DNA of 36,511 nt from a virus. Below are positions 1 to 6,082 of this stretch, one piece after another. The translations under genes and the position numbers were made by a program. The notes below the pieces were generated by a model that worked only from the letters and a program-made list of their open reading frames with translations, was not told where the DNA came from and made no database searches. The number at the start of each line of letters is the position of its first letter. The first letter of the stretch is position 1. Location of the stretch: the IMG/VR virus record IMGVR_UViG_3300017613_003519, positions 1 through 36,511 of that record; one strand, given 5' to 3'.

Positions 1-121
1 AAAAAGGGCCAACAGCCTGACCGGGTTAGAGTCAATAAGGATGGAACTGTTATTGTATTGTTTGATTCGATGGTGGAAGCATACCAAGCTTTGCAATCAA
101 CCCAACTCGCCAAGGAGTTAC
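1..121. repeat. Left copy of 121-bp terminal direct repeat (circularisation overlap)
   Basis: The first 121 bases are identical to the last 121 bases of the window. A gene reads without interruption across the join when the two copies are merged, so this is best read as the end overlap of a circular assembly and not as two genomic copies. The overlap could also reflect a circularly permuted or terminally redundant phage chromosome. Confidence 0.95.
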
Positions 122-327
122 TTAATTTTAAAGAATTGTATAAAAAAGCAGTTGATGGCCGGTTTCATAAAATACTGGGGTGCACCGCTGAAGAATTAAA
201 ACAAGAAAACGCCCGACTCCGCCAAGCGTTGGAAGTTTATGCCGATTACGATAATTATGGAACAAACGCTGAAGGAAATGTGGGGACACCAAATCCAAGA
301 ATAGCCAAGGAAGCGTTGGAGAAATGA
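1..327 (+). CDS. Hypothetical protein, 3' part of a gene split by the window ends
   Basis: Read through the circular join, this gene starts with ATG at 36385 and has 110 codons; only its last 108 codons and stop lie here. A TTG at 58 would give a shorter 89-residue product but is not needed once the join is closed. The protein is small and soluble. A probable coiled coil (about residues 60-85, with LKQENARLRQALEVYA) is followed by a C-terminal stretch ending in RIAKEALEK. That ending resembles accessory phage proteins which end in a predicted helix after a Tyr/Asp/Asn-rich loop. It is the last gene but two of the early operon, and the next gene starts inside its stop codon. Function unknown. 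CG dinucleotides are far more frequent here than in most of the genome. Confidence 0.85.
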   Translation, partial: KKGQQPDRVRVNKDGTVIVLFDSMVEAYQALQSTQLAKELLNFKELYKKAVDGRFHKILGCTAEELKQENARLRQALEVYADYDNYGTNAEGNVGTPNPRIAKEALEK

Positions 328-452
328 AAGACAATTTTTTTGACATATTAATTATTGCCCTGATCCTGGTTCTGATTGCCACAGCCCTTTGTTTTATGAT
401 ACAGATGAACCTGGAAATGGTGAATGTCATTATTGATCCAAAAGGCTATTGA
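324..452 (+). CDS. Small single-pass membrane protein, 42 aa
   Basis: ATG at 324 overlaps the TGA stop of the upstream gene (ATGA), a typical coupled start. The 42-residue product has a short charged N-terminus (MKDNFFD), then about 20 hydrophobic residues rich in Ile, Leu and Ala (roughly residues 8-28), and a polar tail ending KGY. One transmembrane helix is predicted, with no signal-peptidase site. Its 3' end overlaps the start of the resolvase gene by 29 nt in another frame. The function is not recognised. Its position late in the early operon suggests an accessory inner-membrane role such as host modification or superinfection exclusion, but that is only inference. Confidence 0.6.
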   Translation: MKDNFFDILIIALILVLIATALCFMIQMNLEMVNVIIDPKGY

Positions 453-840
453 TGACTTTCTTGGGGTGAAAACCTATTGGTTCAAGCTGCCCATGCCCCC
501 ATCAGCCAACAGGCTTTGGCGAAACAGAAAGGGTCAAAACAAACCCCACCTGAACCCCAAGTATGTCAACTGGCAAAAGGAAGCCTTCCACATGATGCCC
601 AGGGTGAATGGGGAAAATGCAAACAGATGGGAAGTTGATGTCCGGTTCCATTGGTATTATGTCAATGAAACCAGCAATGCTGACCTGGACAACAGGCTGA
701 AACCCCTGGTGGATTTGATCAAAGCCAAGTCAGGAATTGATGACCGTTTTTTGACCAGGGCAAAGGTTGAAAAAATAAACCATAAGGTGCCCAAGCAAAG
801 AAAAGATCATTGGTGTGAAGTATTCCTGACCCTGATTTAA
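424..840 (+). CDS. rusA: RusA-family Holliday junction resolvase
   Basis: The 138-residue product matches RusA endonucleases in length and motifs. An N-terminal LPMPPSANRLWR segment (about residues 22-33) is followed by NADLDNRLKPLVD (86-97) and a GIDD pair (104-107). In E. coli RusA the catalytic aspartates are D70, D72 and D91; the equivalents here would be D87, D89 and D106 or D107. RusA dimers bind four-way junctions and cut them symmetrically, so this enzyme probably resolves recombination or replication intermediates before packaging. ATG at 424 is preceded by GGAAATGG, a weak ribosome site, and overlaps the small membrane gene. It is the last gene of the rightward arm, and its TAA shares TTAA with the stop of the converging gene. 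Confidence 0.9.
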   Translation: MSLLIQKAIDDFLGVKTYWFKLPMPPSANRLWRNRKGQNKPHLNPKYVNWQKEAFHMMPRVNGENANRWEVDVRFHWYYVNETSNADLDNRLKPLVDLIKAKSGIDDRFLTRAKVEKINHKVPKQRKDHWCEVFLTLI

Positions 841-1292
841 CGCCTTGACCTTCCACGCCAATACTTTGCCCTTTGCCTGTGAAGCCTGACCTGGTCCTTC
901 AATTCCAAGTTTCTATGAACCAAATGGGCTGAAACTTCATTCAAGCACTGCCAGGAAACATCCTTCCCCCCAGGTCCCCAGTGATTCAAATAATGAACTG
1001 ATTCATGTCGGATGTCTGATTTTCGGTAAGGGTTATAATGAATAATTATTCGGCGTTCTAGCCTGGGTCTTTTGGTTTTCCAGTCAATGGATTTGTCCGG
1101 GTTAAAAAATGGATAAGGGGCATCCAAGTTGTAACCACATTTTTCCTGGGTTTCCTTGGGCAAGTCATTTAAGGTCCAAACAACTTGGGTGTAGTAATGC
1201 CTTTCATGGTTATATCGAAGCCAATGACAACCAGAAACGGCCAAAGAACTAAGGACAAATAAGCAAATCATCCCCTTTTTCAAGGCATTCAT
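837..1292 (-). CDS. Lipoprotein with HExxH (gluzincin-like) motif
   Basis: The open frame extends to 1367, but ATG at 1292 is preferred because the 151-residue product then begins with a proper lipoprotein signal: basic MNALKKG, a hydrophobic core and the lipobox VSGC with Cys22. The mature part carries HESVH (His96, Glu97, His100) and, 19 residues on, Glu119 in NEVSAH. This is the HExxH plus downstream Glu arrangement of zinc gluzincins, with a basic Arg-rich C-terminus. It is the last gene of the late arm and overlaps the upstream membrane gene by 44 nt out of frame, an architecture like Rz/Rz1 spanins. It could be an outer-spanin analogue, a murein- or protein-cutting lysis factor, or a lysogenic-type surface protein. 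Catalysis is inferred from motif only. Confidence 0.7.
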   Translation of the reverse strand: MNALKKGMICLFVLSSLAVSGCHWLRYNHERHYYTQVVWTLNDLPKETQEKCGYNLDAPYPFFNPDKSIDWKTKRPRLERRIIIHYNPYRKSDIRHESVHYLNHWGPGGKDVSWQCLNEVSAHLVHRNLELKDQVRLHRQRAKYWRGRSRR

Positions 1293-1497
1293 CCAAATCA
1301 GCCTGGATATATTTTTTATCTTGAACACATTTAACATGATCTGCCTTGCATTGTTCATAAGCAGCATGATATAAAATTGCTTCCTTTTCCCCTAAATAAA
1401 CAGACCGGACACATCCACTGTAAACCATCATTAAAAGAATAATAACAAGGGCAATTAAAATGCCCATAATTCCATAAAAAATGCTGTTATTTTCCAT
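1249..1497 (-). CDS. Small inner-membrane protein, possible inner-spanin analogue
   Basis: The 82-residue protein has a short polar N-terminus, one long hydrophobic segment (about residues 8-27, rich in Ile, Leu and Met) and a C-terminal domain of about 50 residues. That domain has a helical, charged character and several cysteines (in QC, KC, EC and IC contexts). The layout of an N-terminal anchor plus periplasmic helix, partly overlapping an out-of-frame lipoprotein gene, recalls Rz (inner spanin). No sequence family is recognised, however, and the soluble part is shorter than in Rz. ATG at 1497 lies inside the end of the upstream mini-gene, so translation is probably coupled. Cysteines could form disulfides in the periplasm. 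Confidence 0.65.
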   Translation of the reverse strand: MENNSIFYGIMGILIALVIILLMMVYSGCVRSVYLGEKEAILYHAAYEQCKADHVKCVQDKKYIQADLDECLEKGDDLLICP

Positions 1498-1654
1498 TTT
1501 TTTCCCGTTTTTTTCTGTATCTTTTCACAAACTTCTTCCATTGCTTTTCCGAACTAATCCTGTCTTGTTCCCTTCTTTCCTTTGGCGTAATGGGCAGCTT
1601 CTTCCAAACTTCTTCCAGCAGACTAAATAAGGGGCCAAGAAATGTGATTGCCAT
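1487..1654 (-). CDS. Small basic protein with amphipathic N-terminus, 55 aa
   Basis: ATG at 1654 follows GGGGAATAAAA, a good ribosome-binding site, just 2 nt after the stop of the distal fibre gene; its stop overlaps the start of the next gene by 11 nt. The 55-residue product begins with a mostly hydrophobic stretch of about 15 residues (MAITFLGPLFSLLEE) and continues as a strongly charged, Lys/Arg-rich helix up to the end. It might be a membrane-active lysis accessory such as an antiholin or a pore-forming peptide, given the neighbouring membrane protein and lipoprotein. The hydrophobic stretch is too short for a confident transmembrane call. Family unknown. Confidence 0.6.
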   Translation of the reverse strand: MAITFLGPLFSLLEEVWKKLPITPKERREQDRISSEKQWKKFVKRYRKKREKNGK

Positions 1655-1656
1655 TT

Positions 1657-2577
1657 TTATTCCCCATACTGCATGTAAAATTCTGCTGCTGTGTCATCCC
1701 CACCAGGGGTGGCAATTTCAACTTCTGATGTGTAAGCAGAGTAATGGTCTGCCCCTTCCCAGGTGATTTTTGCCCTGGCCCTGTAAAAATAGGATGTGTT
1801 TTCTGTTAAGCCGGAATCGCTGTAAGCTTCATCCCCAATGGATGGGGTGGCGATTTCACTGAAGCCAGCACCACCCCCTGTTGCAGACCTTTCTAATGAT
1901 AAGTCATCTGAGTTGACAGAATTTATTGTTCCATCGGACCAGGTTAGGTCAATTTCGGTCTTGCTGATCCCTGATCCAGCCAGGGTTGTTGGAGCAGGTG
2001 GGGTAAAAGTTCCATCATCGGTGTAAGCGCAATCTGCAAGGGTTAAAACCTTTCCAGTGTCAGAATAACAAGAAGTTTGAAAATAAGCATCAATCCCTGT
2101 TGACCAGTCTGGTCCATTGTTATTTGAAGTTCCTAGGTCTGTCCATGCACCACCACCATCAACACGCCAACTTGCTGAAGCATTATCTGACCCAATAACA
2201 ACCTTTACGTTTTCCCAGATGCTTTCATTGTGTACCATATCACCATAACTCGGATTCCCCCAATGGTGGCCCTTTATTTTTGAGGAGCCGATGGTCCAAC
2301 CAAGATTTTTATCATAAGACCCCATCTGGGCGGCATCTGTGAACCCATTGGTTATGTTTGCCCAACCGGTAGTCCTAACACTAATAAAAAGCGTATGACC
2401 TGATCCACTTGCAATTCCTGAATTTGTATACCAACCAATGCCTGGCCAGGCTTCTGATGTGGTGTCAAGGAGAACGCATTTCTTCCCATCAACCGTTTGA
2501 TTGAACGTGACCGTGCCTGTTGTGGTAACTACAGTTAGGCCGGTTGCATCAGTAAAATCTGTTTTCCAAAGGATCAT
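1657..2577 (-). CDS. Fibre/adhesin-type protein with C-terminal fibronectin type III domain
   Basis: The 306-residue protein has two parts. Residues 1 to about 190 are rich in Gly, Thr, Trp and Asn with beta-strand patterning, resembling a LamG- or jelly-roll-type carbohydrate-binding fold. Residues about 193-292 look like a fibronectin type III domain: it starts PAPTTLAGSG, has the core Trp in IDLTW, and has an ENTSYFYRARAK strand like the conserved Tyr-x-Tyr strand of FnIII. Such domains occur in phage tail fibres and virion surface proteins that hold glycans. The gene follows a 108-residue unknown gene with a 4-nt overlap and precedes the lysis-like block. A receptor-binding or virion-decoration role is inferred. 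Confidence 0.7.
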   Translation of the reverse strand: MILWKTDFTDATGLTVVTTTGTVTFNQTVDGKKCVLLDTTSEAWPGIGWYTNSGIASGSGHTLFISVRTTGWANITNGFTDAAQMGSYDKNLGWTIGSSKIKGHHWGNPSYGDMVHNESIWENVKVVIGSDNASASWRVDGGGAWTDLGTSNNNGPDWSTGIDAYFQTSCYSDTGKVLTLADCAYTDDGTFTPPAPTTLAGSGISKTEIDLTWSDGTINSVNSDDLSLERSATGGGAGFSEIATPSIGDEAYSDSGLTENTSYFYRARAKITWEGADHYSAYTSEVEIATPGGDDTAAEFYMQYGE

Positions 2578-2900
2578 TGGTTTACCTGAAACATTTTAGG
2601 GTTATGAACTTCCATAATTGATTTCCATTGGCCCCAGGTTTGTCCAAACGATTTATCTGACTTTCTTGGGCCAGCAGCCTTATTCTTTTCTACATCTTCT
2701 AGGTCTTTTCCTTTTAGTTCCACAGTCGATAACAAACCATCCGTAAGGGCTGCGCCATTGGCTGGATTCTTAAACACATCTTTGCAGTACGCCTTTAGTT
2801 CCTTGTCGGGGATTGGTGTCGTGCGCCGCATTTCGACAAGGAGTATTTTATTCTGCGCTGCGGCTAGTGGATTGCTATAATAAACATGATAAACGTGCAT
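2574..2900 (-). CDS. Hypothetical protein, 108 aa
   Basis: This soluble, mildly basic protein starts MHVYHVYYSNPLAAAQNKI and has a central Lys/Asp-rich part with TWGQWKSIMEVHNP near the C-terminus. No signal peptide, membrane segment or known motif is visible. Its stop overlaps the start of the fibre-type gene by 4 nt, and it begins 8 nt after the membrane coiled-coil gene, so it belongs to the same distal late transcript. It could be a fibre assembly or attachment factor, judged only from its place directly before a fibre-like gene. Function unknown. Confidence 0.6.
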   Translation of the reverse strand: MHVYHVYYSNPLAAAQNKILLVEMRRTTPIPDKELKAYCKDVFKNPANGAALTDGLLSTVELKGKDLEDVEKNKAAGPRKSDKSFGQTWGQWKSIMEVHNPKMFQVNQ

Positions 2901-2908
2901 TTTGCCCC

Positions 2909-3526
2909 CTATGGCGTAGAAATTCCTGTTTTAACTTCAATCCGTTCAAGCCTGGCCCTGGTCCGGTCATTGGTCAAAGTCATTTCCCGTTTTATGGCTG
3001 CATCCAAAATTCTCATTTCTGTTTGAACTTTTTCATCCAACCCGGTAATTTTTTCAGTTTGCTCGGATAAAGCATCAAAAATTCTGGTGAATCTTTCTTC
3101 ATGCCTTGCATCATTTAAAACGCTGGTGTCATGGGAAGTGTCTTCAATATGATAAGCCAAGTTATGCCTGACATTTACAATTTCATTTTCCAAAGGACCC
3201 AGGGCCACCTTTTGTGACATTGTTACCAAAGCCCCCATGACCACAAAAAGGGAAACAATCAAAGCCCCAAACTGAAGCCATAACTTTTTATCCGGTCTTG
3301 TTGTATCAAAAATGGTTCTTATTTGTGCATCAAGGTGCTCTGTTAAACGGTCAATCTTCTTTGTTGTTGTCAGGGCCAGGGTTTCAATTTTACGGTCAGT
3401 TGCCTGGGCAAGTTCTTTAAGTTCCCTGCTAAAACCTTCCCTGTCTTTTCTGCTTTCTTCAGTCCAGGATTCAAAAAAATTCATCATATAAGCATCAGAT
3501 TTGCGCCGTTCTTTCTGTGGTGTCAT
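2909..3526 (-). CDS. Coiled-coil protein with central transmembrane helix
   Basis: The 205-residue protein has a charged N-terminal coiled coil (about residues 10-80, rich in Glu, Lys, Arg and Thr). One hydrophobic helix follows at about residues 83-103 (LWLQFGALIVSLFVVMGALV). A second long charged helical region (about 110-200) then carries DARHEERFTRIF and heptad-like spacing. The topology resembles phage membrane proteins that span the inner membrane and reach the periplasm, such as inner spanins or holin-associated proteins, but no family is recognised. It starts with ATG after AGGAT, directly downstream of an intrinsic terminator, so its expression may depend on read-through or a local promoter. 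Confidence 0.7.
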   Translation of the reverse strand: MTPQKERRKSDAYMMNFFESWTEESRKDREGFSRELKELAQATDRKIETLALTTTKKIDRLTEHLDAQIRTIFDTTRPDKKLWLQFGALIVSLFVVMGALVTMSQKVALGPLENEIVNVRHNLAYHIEDTSHDTSVLNDARHEERFTRIFDALSEQTEKITGLDEKVQTEMRILDAAIKREMTLTNDRTRARLERIEVKTGISTP

Positions 3527-3531
3527 ATCCT

Positions 3532-3554
3532 AAAAAACTGCAGGGGAACCCTGC
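3532..3554 (-). terminator. Intrinsic terminator after the holin-like mini-gene
   Basis: On the minus strand GCAGGG, loop TTC, CCCTGC is followed by AG and six T residues (3537-3532), the classic rho-independent form. A second, longer pairing is possible: CTGCAGGGG (3608-3600) with CCCCTGCAG (3546-3538), a perfect 9-bp inverted repeat that also ends at the T run. The two stems share the downstream arm and so exclude each other. The site lies between the holin-like mini-gene and the distal fibre/lysis block. Confidence 0.75.
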
Positions 3555-3613
3555 TTCCACAGAACCCCCAAAGAAAAGAAGAAACAGAATAGCAAGGAAC
3601 CCCTGCAGACCCC

Positions 3614-3790
3614 CTATTGCAATTTAGTCAGTTTATGTGCAACCCCAATTCCTGCCAGCATCAAGCAAAAATCAAAAGCCACCTTATAATAAACTTCCCC
3701 GGCAAATTCAGGAAAAACAGCCCCCAAACCGCCCAGGATAAACATTCCCGCAAAACCAAAATAACTTTTATATCCGTTTAATTTCTTCAT
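3614..3790 (-). CDS. Two-helix small membrane protein, holin candidate, 58 aa
   Basis: ATG at 3790 has a strong ribosome site (AAGGGGGA, about 4 nt upstream). The 58-residue product has a basic start (MKKLNGYKSY), a first hydrophobic helix at about residues 11-26, a short acidic turn with EFAGEVYYK, a second hydrophobic helix at about 36-51, and a basic end (HKLTKLQ). Two transmembrane helices with both ends basic and a size under 70 residues are typical of class II-like holins and related small phage membrane proteins. It lies directly upstream of an intrinsic terminator at the end of the structural run. The only murein-hydrolase-like gene is at the far end of the late arm. Holin function is inferred from topology, not homology. 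Confidence 0.6.
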   Translation of the reverse strand: MKKLNGYKSYFGFAGMFILGGLGAVFPEFAGEVYYKVAFDFCLMLAGIGVAHKLTKLQ

Positions 3791-3798
3791 AATCCCCC

Positions 3799-4344
3799 TT
3801 AAGCTTCAGTGACCGTAATGGAAACGCCGATCAAAGCAATATCGGTCGAAGCCGCAGTCGTCGCGGTCAGAAGCATATAATAAGTTGCATCAGCAGCAAC
3901 TGTGGTTGTCAGGCTTCCCTTGGTTGAATTGGCAGCAGTAATGGCTGTGTCAGCAGTGACTGAGATTTGTGTCATGGAAGCAATGCTGGCATCAGTTATG
4001 TCTGCAGCAGCAGCAGTTTGGCTTCTTAGATTGGCATCAAGGGTGGCCGTACCTCCTGCTGATTCAATCTGGCCGATTAAATAAAAACCTGTGATAATAT
4101 CGCCCACCTTTAAGCATTCCAATGGCACAACATAAGTGCCAGCAGTTTGACTTGCTGCAACTGTTCCAAGAAGTGCAGTATTGGCAGCTCCGCCCACCGC
4201 CCAACCTGCTCCTGCCCCAACCTTTCCACCCTGGGTGACAACCCTGGTGACAGATTTCCGGGTTTGTGCCCCTGTATAGGTTATGTCCCCTGTATAAGTA
4301 TGGTCATCATAATTAATCAATTCTCCATCAACAACATCACCCAT
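3799..4344 (-). CDS. Probable virion structural protein, Ala/Thr-rich
   Basis: The 181-residue protein is low in charged residues and rich in Ala, Thr and Gly, with regular beta-strand alternation over residues 60-181 (for example GTYVVPLECLKVGDIITGFYLIGQ split by turns). This composition is shared with the other fibre and decoration proteins of the genome. It begins MGDVVDG, similar to the start MGDQVNS of the upstream repeat fibre, and is probably co-translated with it after a 26-nt gap. A role as a fibre tip, trimerisation or decoration protein is likely but not proven. Its 3' end is unusually rich in CG: nine CG pairs between 3812 and 3867. Confidence 0.65.
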   Translation of the reverse strand: MGDVVDGELINYDDHTYTGDITYTGAQTRKSVTRVVTQGGKVGAGAGWAVGGAANTALLGTVAASQTAGTYVVPLECLKVGDIITGFYLIGQIESAGGTATLDANLRSQTAAAADITDASIASMTQISVTADTAITAANSTKGSLTTTVAADATYYMLLTATTAASTDIALIGVSITVTEA

Positions 4345-4370
4345 TTTATTTCCCCTTCTTTGTTAAAAGT

Positions 4371-6071
4371 TTAATCATTTCCAATGATGCAACCAATCAC
4401 TGTGATTGTTCCAGTGACATCAATGGTTCCATTTCCATCAATAGTTGCTGCTGTCCCTGACCAGTTCAAATTCAAATCAGTTGCAGTTCCAGTTCCATCA
4501 ACAACTGTTCCTGCCCCTGTAAATTCTGTGCCTGTGGTGGTTCCACCGGACAGGGTTTGATTGACATCCCCCCCAATGTCATCTTCAGTTGCACCCAGGA
4601 CACCATCAGCAGCAGCACTGATGGCTGTGGTGCCAATCCCAATTTCAAAAACTGCATCATTGGGCACCCCGGTTCCATCAGGGGAATAAGCAGTGTAATC
4701 CTGCCTGCAGCCTAAATAAGAAACCCCACCATCAACAAAATCAAAAATCTTGGTTGATCCATGGGAACCGGAACCCCCTGCATCAGTCACTGCAATCTGG
4801 GCTGCAGTTAGGGTAAAGGTCAGTTGAAAAAAGTTCCCAACCCTTTCAATGGTCACTGCAGTTGTTCCAGAAGGTGGGGCTGCAACTGCACCAATGGCTG
4901 CATCAGTTGCCCCTGCTGTTAAGACAGGGCTGGTTAATTCCTTGTTTGTCAGGGTTTGGCTTGCACCAATTCCACAAAAGGTGTCATCAGCATCTGGCAC
5001 TGTCCAGGTCCTGGTTGTGCTGGTTGTGATTCCAGAGCACTGCAAAGCAAAGATTTTGGTTTGATCCCCATCATCTGTGACTGTGAAATTATTATCATCC
5101 ACAGACAAAACCGCACAGTTATTCAAGGTTGGGGTGGTTAGTGTTTTATTAGTTAGGATGTCAGTTGTGTCCCTTCCAACCAAAACATCATCAGAATCTT
5201 GAATGGTCAGGGTTCTGGTTGTAGCAGTTGTTAGCCCTGACAATTGAAATTTCAAAGCCTTGGTATTGTCCCCTTCATCAACAAAGCTGCAAGTTGAATC
5301 AGAAAGTGACTTATTCGTGAAAACATCTGTGGTTGCCTTGCCAACAAAAGTGTCATTGGAATCTGGCACTGTCCAGGTTCTGGTGGTGGCTGTGGTAATC
5401 CCGGAACATAGCAAAGCAAAAATCTTGGTTTGATCCGTGTTGTCAGTCACAGTCAGGTTGTCAGCATCAACAGACAACACAGCACAATTGTTCAAGGTTG
5501 GGGCTGTCATGGTTTTGTTGGTCAAGGTGTCTGTGGTGTCCCGGCCAACCAGAACATCATCTGAATCCTGAATTGTGATTGTTCTAGTTGTGGCTGTGGT
5601 AATCCCAGAGCACTGGAATTTCAAAACCTTGGTATTATCCCCATCATCCACAAATCCACAGGTTGCATCATCCAGGGTTTTATTGGTCAGAAGTGAAGTT
5701 CCTGTGGTGCTCGCAAAAGTTCCATCAGAATCTGGAAATGTCCAGGTCCTGGTGGTTGCAGTTGTCAGCCCATCACATTCAAAGGCCACCTTCTTTGTTG
5801 CATCTGAACTGCCAACAAAAAATACAGTTGAATCCTGCAGTGTTTTGTTACTGACAGCAGCCTGAACCGTGGGGGTCAAGGCTGTGTAATCAATATCAGG
5901 AATTGTGATTTCTGAAACTGCCCCAGAAGTTATCCCGGAACAAATAAACTTAGCCTGCTTGGTTGAATCTGTGTCATCCACAACAACAAACTTGCTGGCC
6001 AGGAACCTATGGGTTCCACTATGATGAACATTATCAGAATCTGTTTTGGTAGAATTTACTTGATCACCCAT
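4371..6071 (-). CDS. Repeat-built tail fibre or appendage protein
   Basis: The 566-residue protein is dominated by six copies of a beta-rich unit with SGITTATTRT followed by T-T-x-x-D-S-D-D and then a TNKTL linker. Copies of the first part lie near residues 45, 101, 155, 223, 278 and 346, and NKTL-type linkers near 75, 130, 185, 253, 308 and 375. TNKTL linkers are common in phage fibre shafts. After residue 385 a different, Gly/Thr-rich domain follows, with a receptor-tip-like or capping beta fold ending VIGCIIGND. The ATG follows GGGGGATAAAAA. The ejection-protein genes lie upstream and a small structural gene downstream. A fibre shaft with a C-terminal head domain is the best reading. Confidence 0.8.
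   Translation of the reverse strand: MGDQVNSTKTDSDNVHHSGTHRFLASKFVVVDDTDSTKQAKFICSGITSGAVSEITIPDIDYTALTPTVQAAVSNKTLQDSTVFFVGSSDATKKVAFECDGLTTATTRTWTFPDSDGTFASTTGTSLLTNKTLDDATCGFVDDGDNTKVLKFQCSGITTATTRTITIQDSDDVLVGRDTTDTLTNKTMTAPTLNNCAVLSVDADNLTVTDNTDQTKIFALLCSGITTATTRTWTVPDSNDTFVGKATTDVFTNKSLSDSTCSFVDEGDNTKALKFQLSGLTTATTRTLTIQDSDDVLVGRDTTDILTNKTLTTPTLNNCAVLSVDDNNFTVTDDGDQTKIFALQCSGITTSTTRTWTVPDADDTFCGIGASQTLTNKELTSPVLTAGATDAAIGAVAAPPSGTTAVTIERVGNFFQLTFTLTAAQIAVTDAGGSGSHGSTKIFDFVDGGVSYLGCRQDYTAYSPDGTGVPNDAVFEIGIGTTAISAAADGVLGATEDDIGGDVNQTLSGGTTTGTEFTGAGTVVDGTGTATDLNLNWSGTAATIDGNGTIDVTGTITVIGCIIGND
4938..5939 (-). repeat. Six imperfect intragenic repeats in two alternating lengths
   Basis: Linker-to-linker distances along the encoded protein are about 55, 55, 68, 55 and 67 residues, so short and long units alternate. 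The long units carry NNCAVLSVD and DQTKIFAL, and the short units carry FVD-GDNTK and QDSDDVLVGRDTTD. The DNA is also similar between copies (for example 5160-5275 and 5527-5643), which would favour unit loss or gain by recombination. Confidence 0.85.
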
Positions 6072-6082
6072 TTTTTATCCCC

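Noticed and set aside
1-121. 121-bp repeat as genuine phage direct terminal repeats
   Set aside because: A gene reads through the merged join, and an end overlap of this size is typical of assembly of a circle; the sequence alone shows no second genomic copy.
4938-5939. Repeat series as a CRISPR array
   Set aside because: Repeats are imperfect, protein-coding, in frame and of two lengths, with no cas genes in the window.
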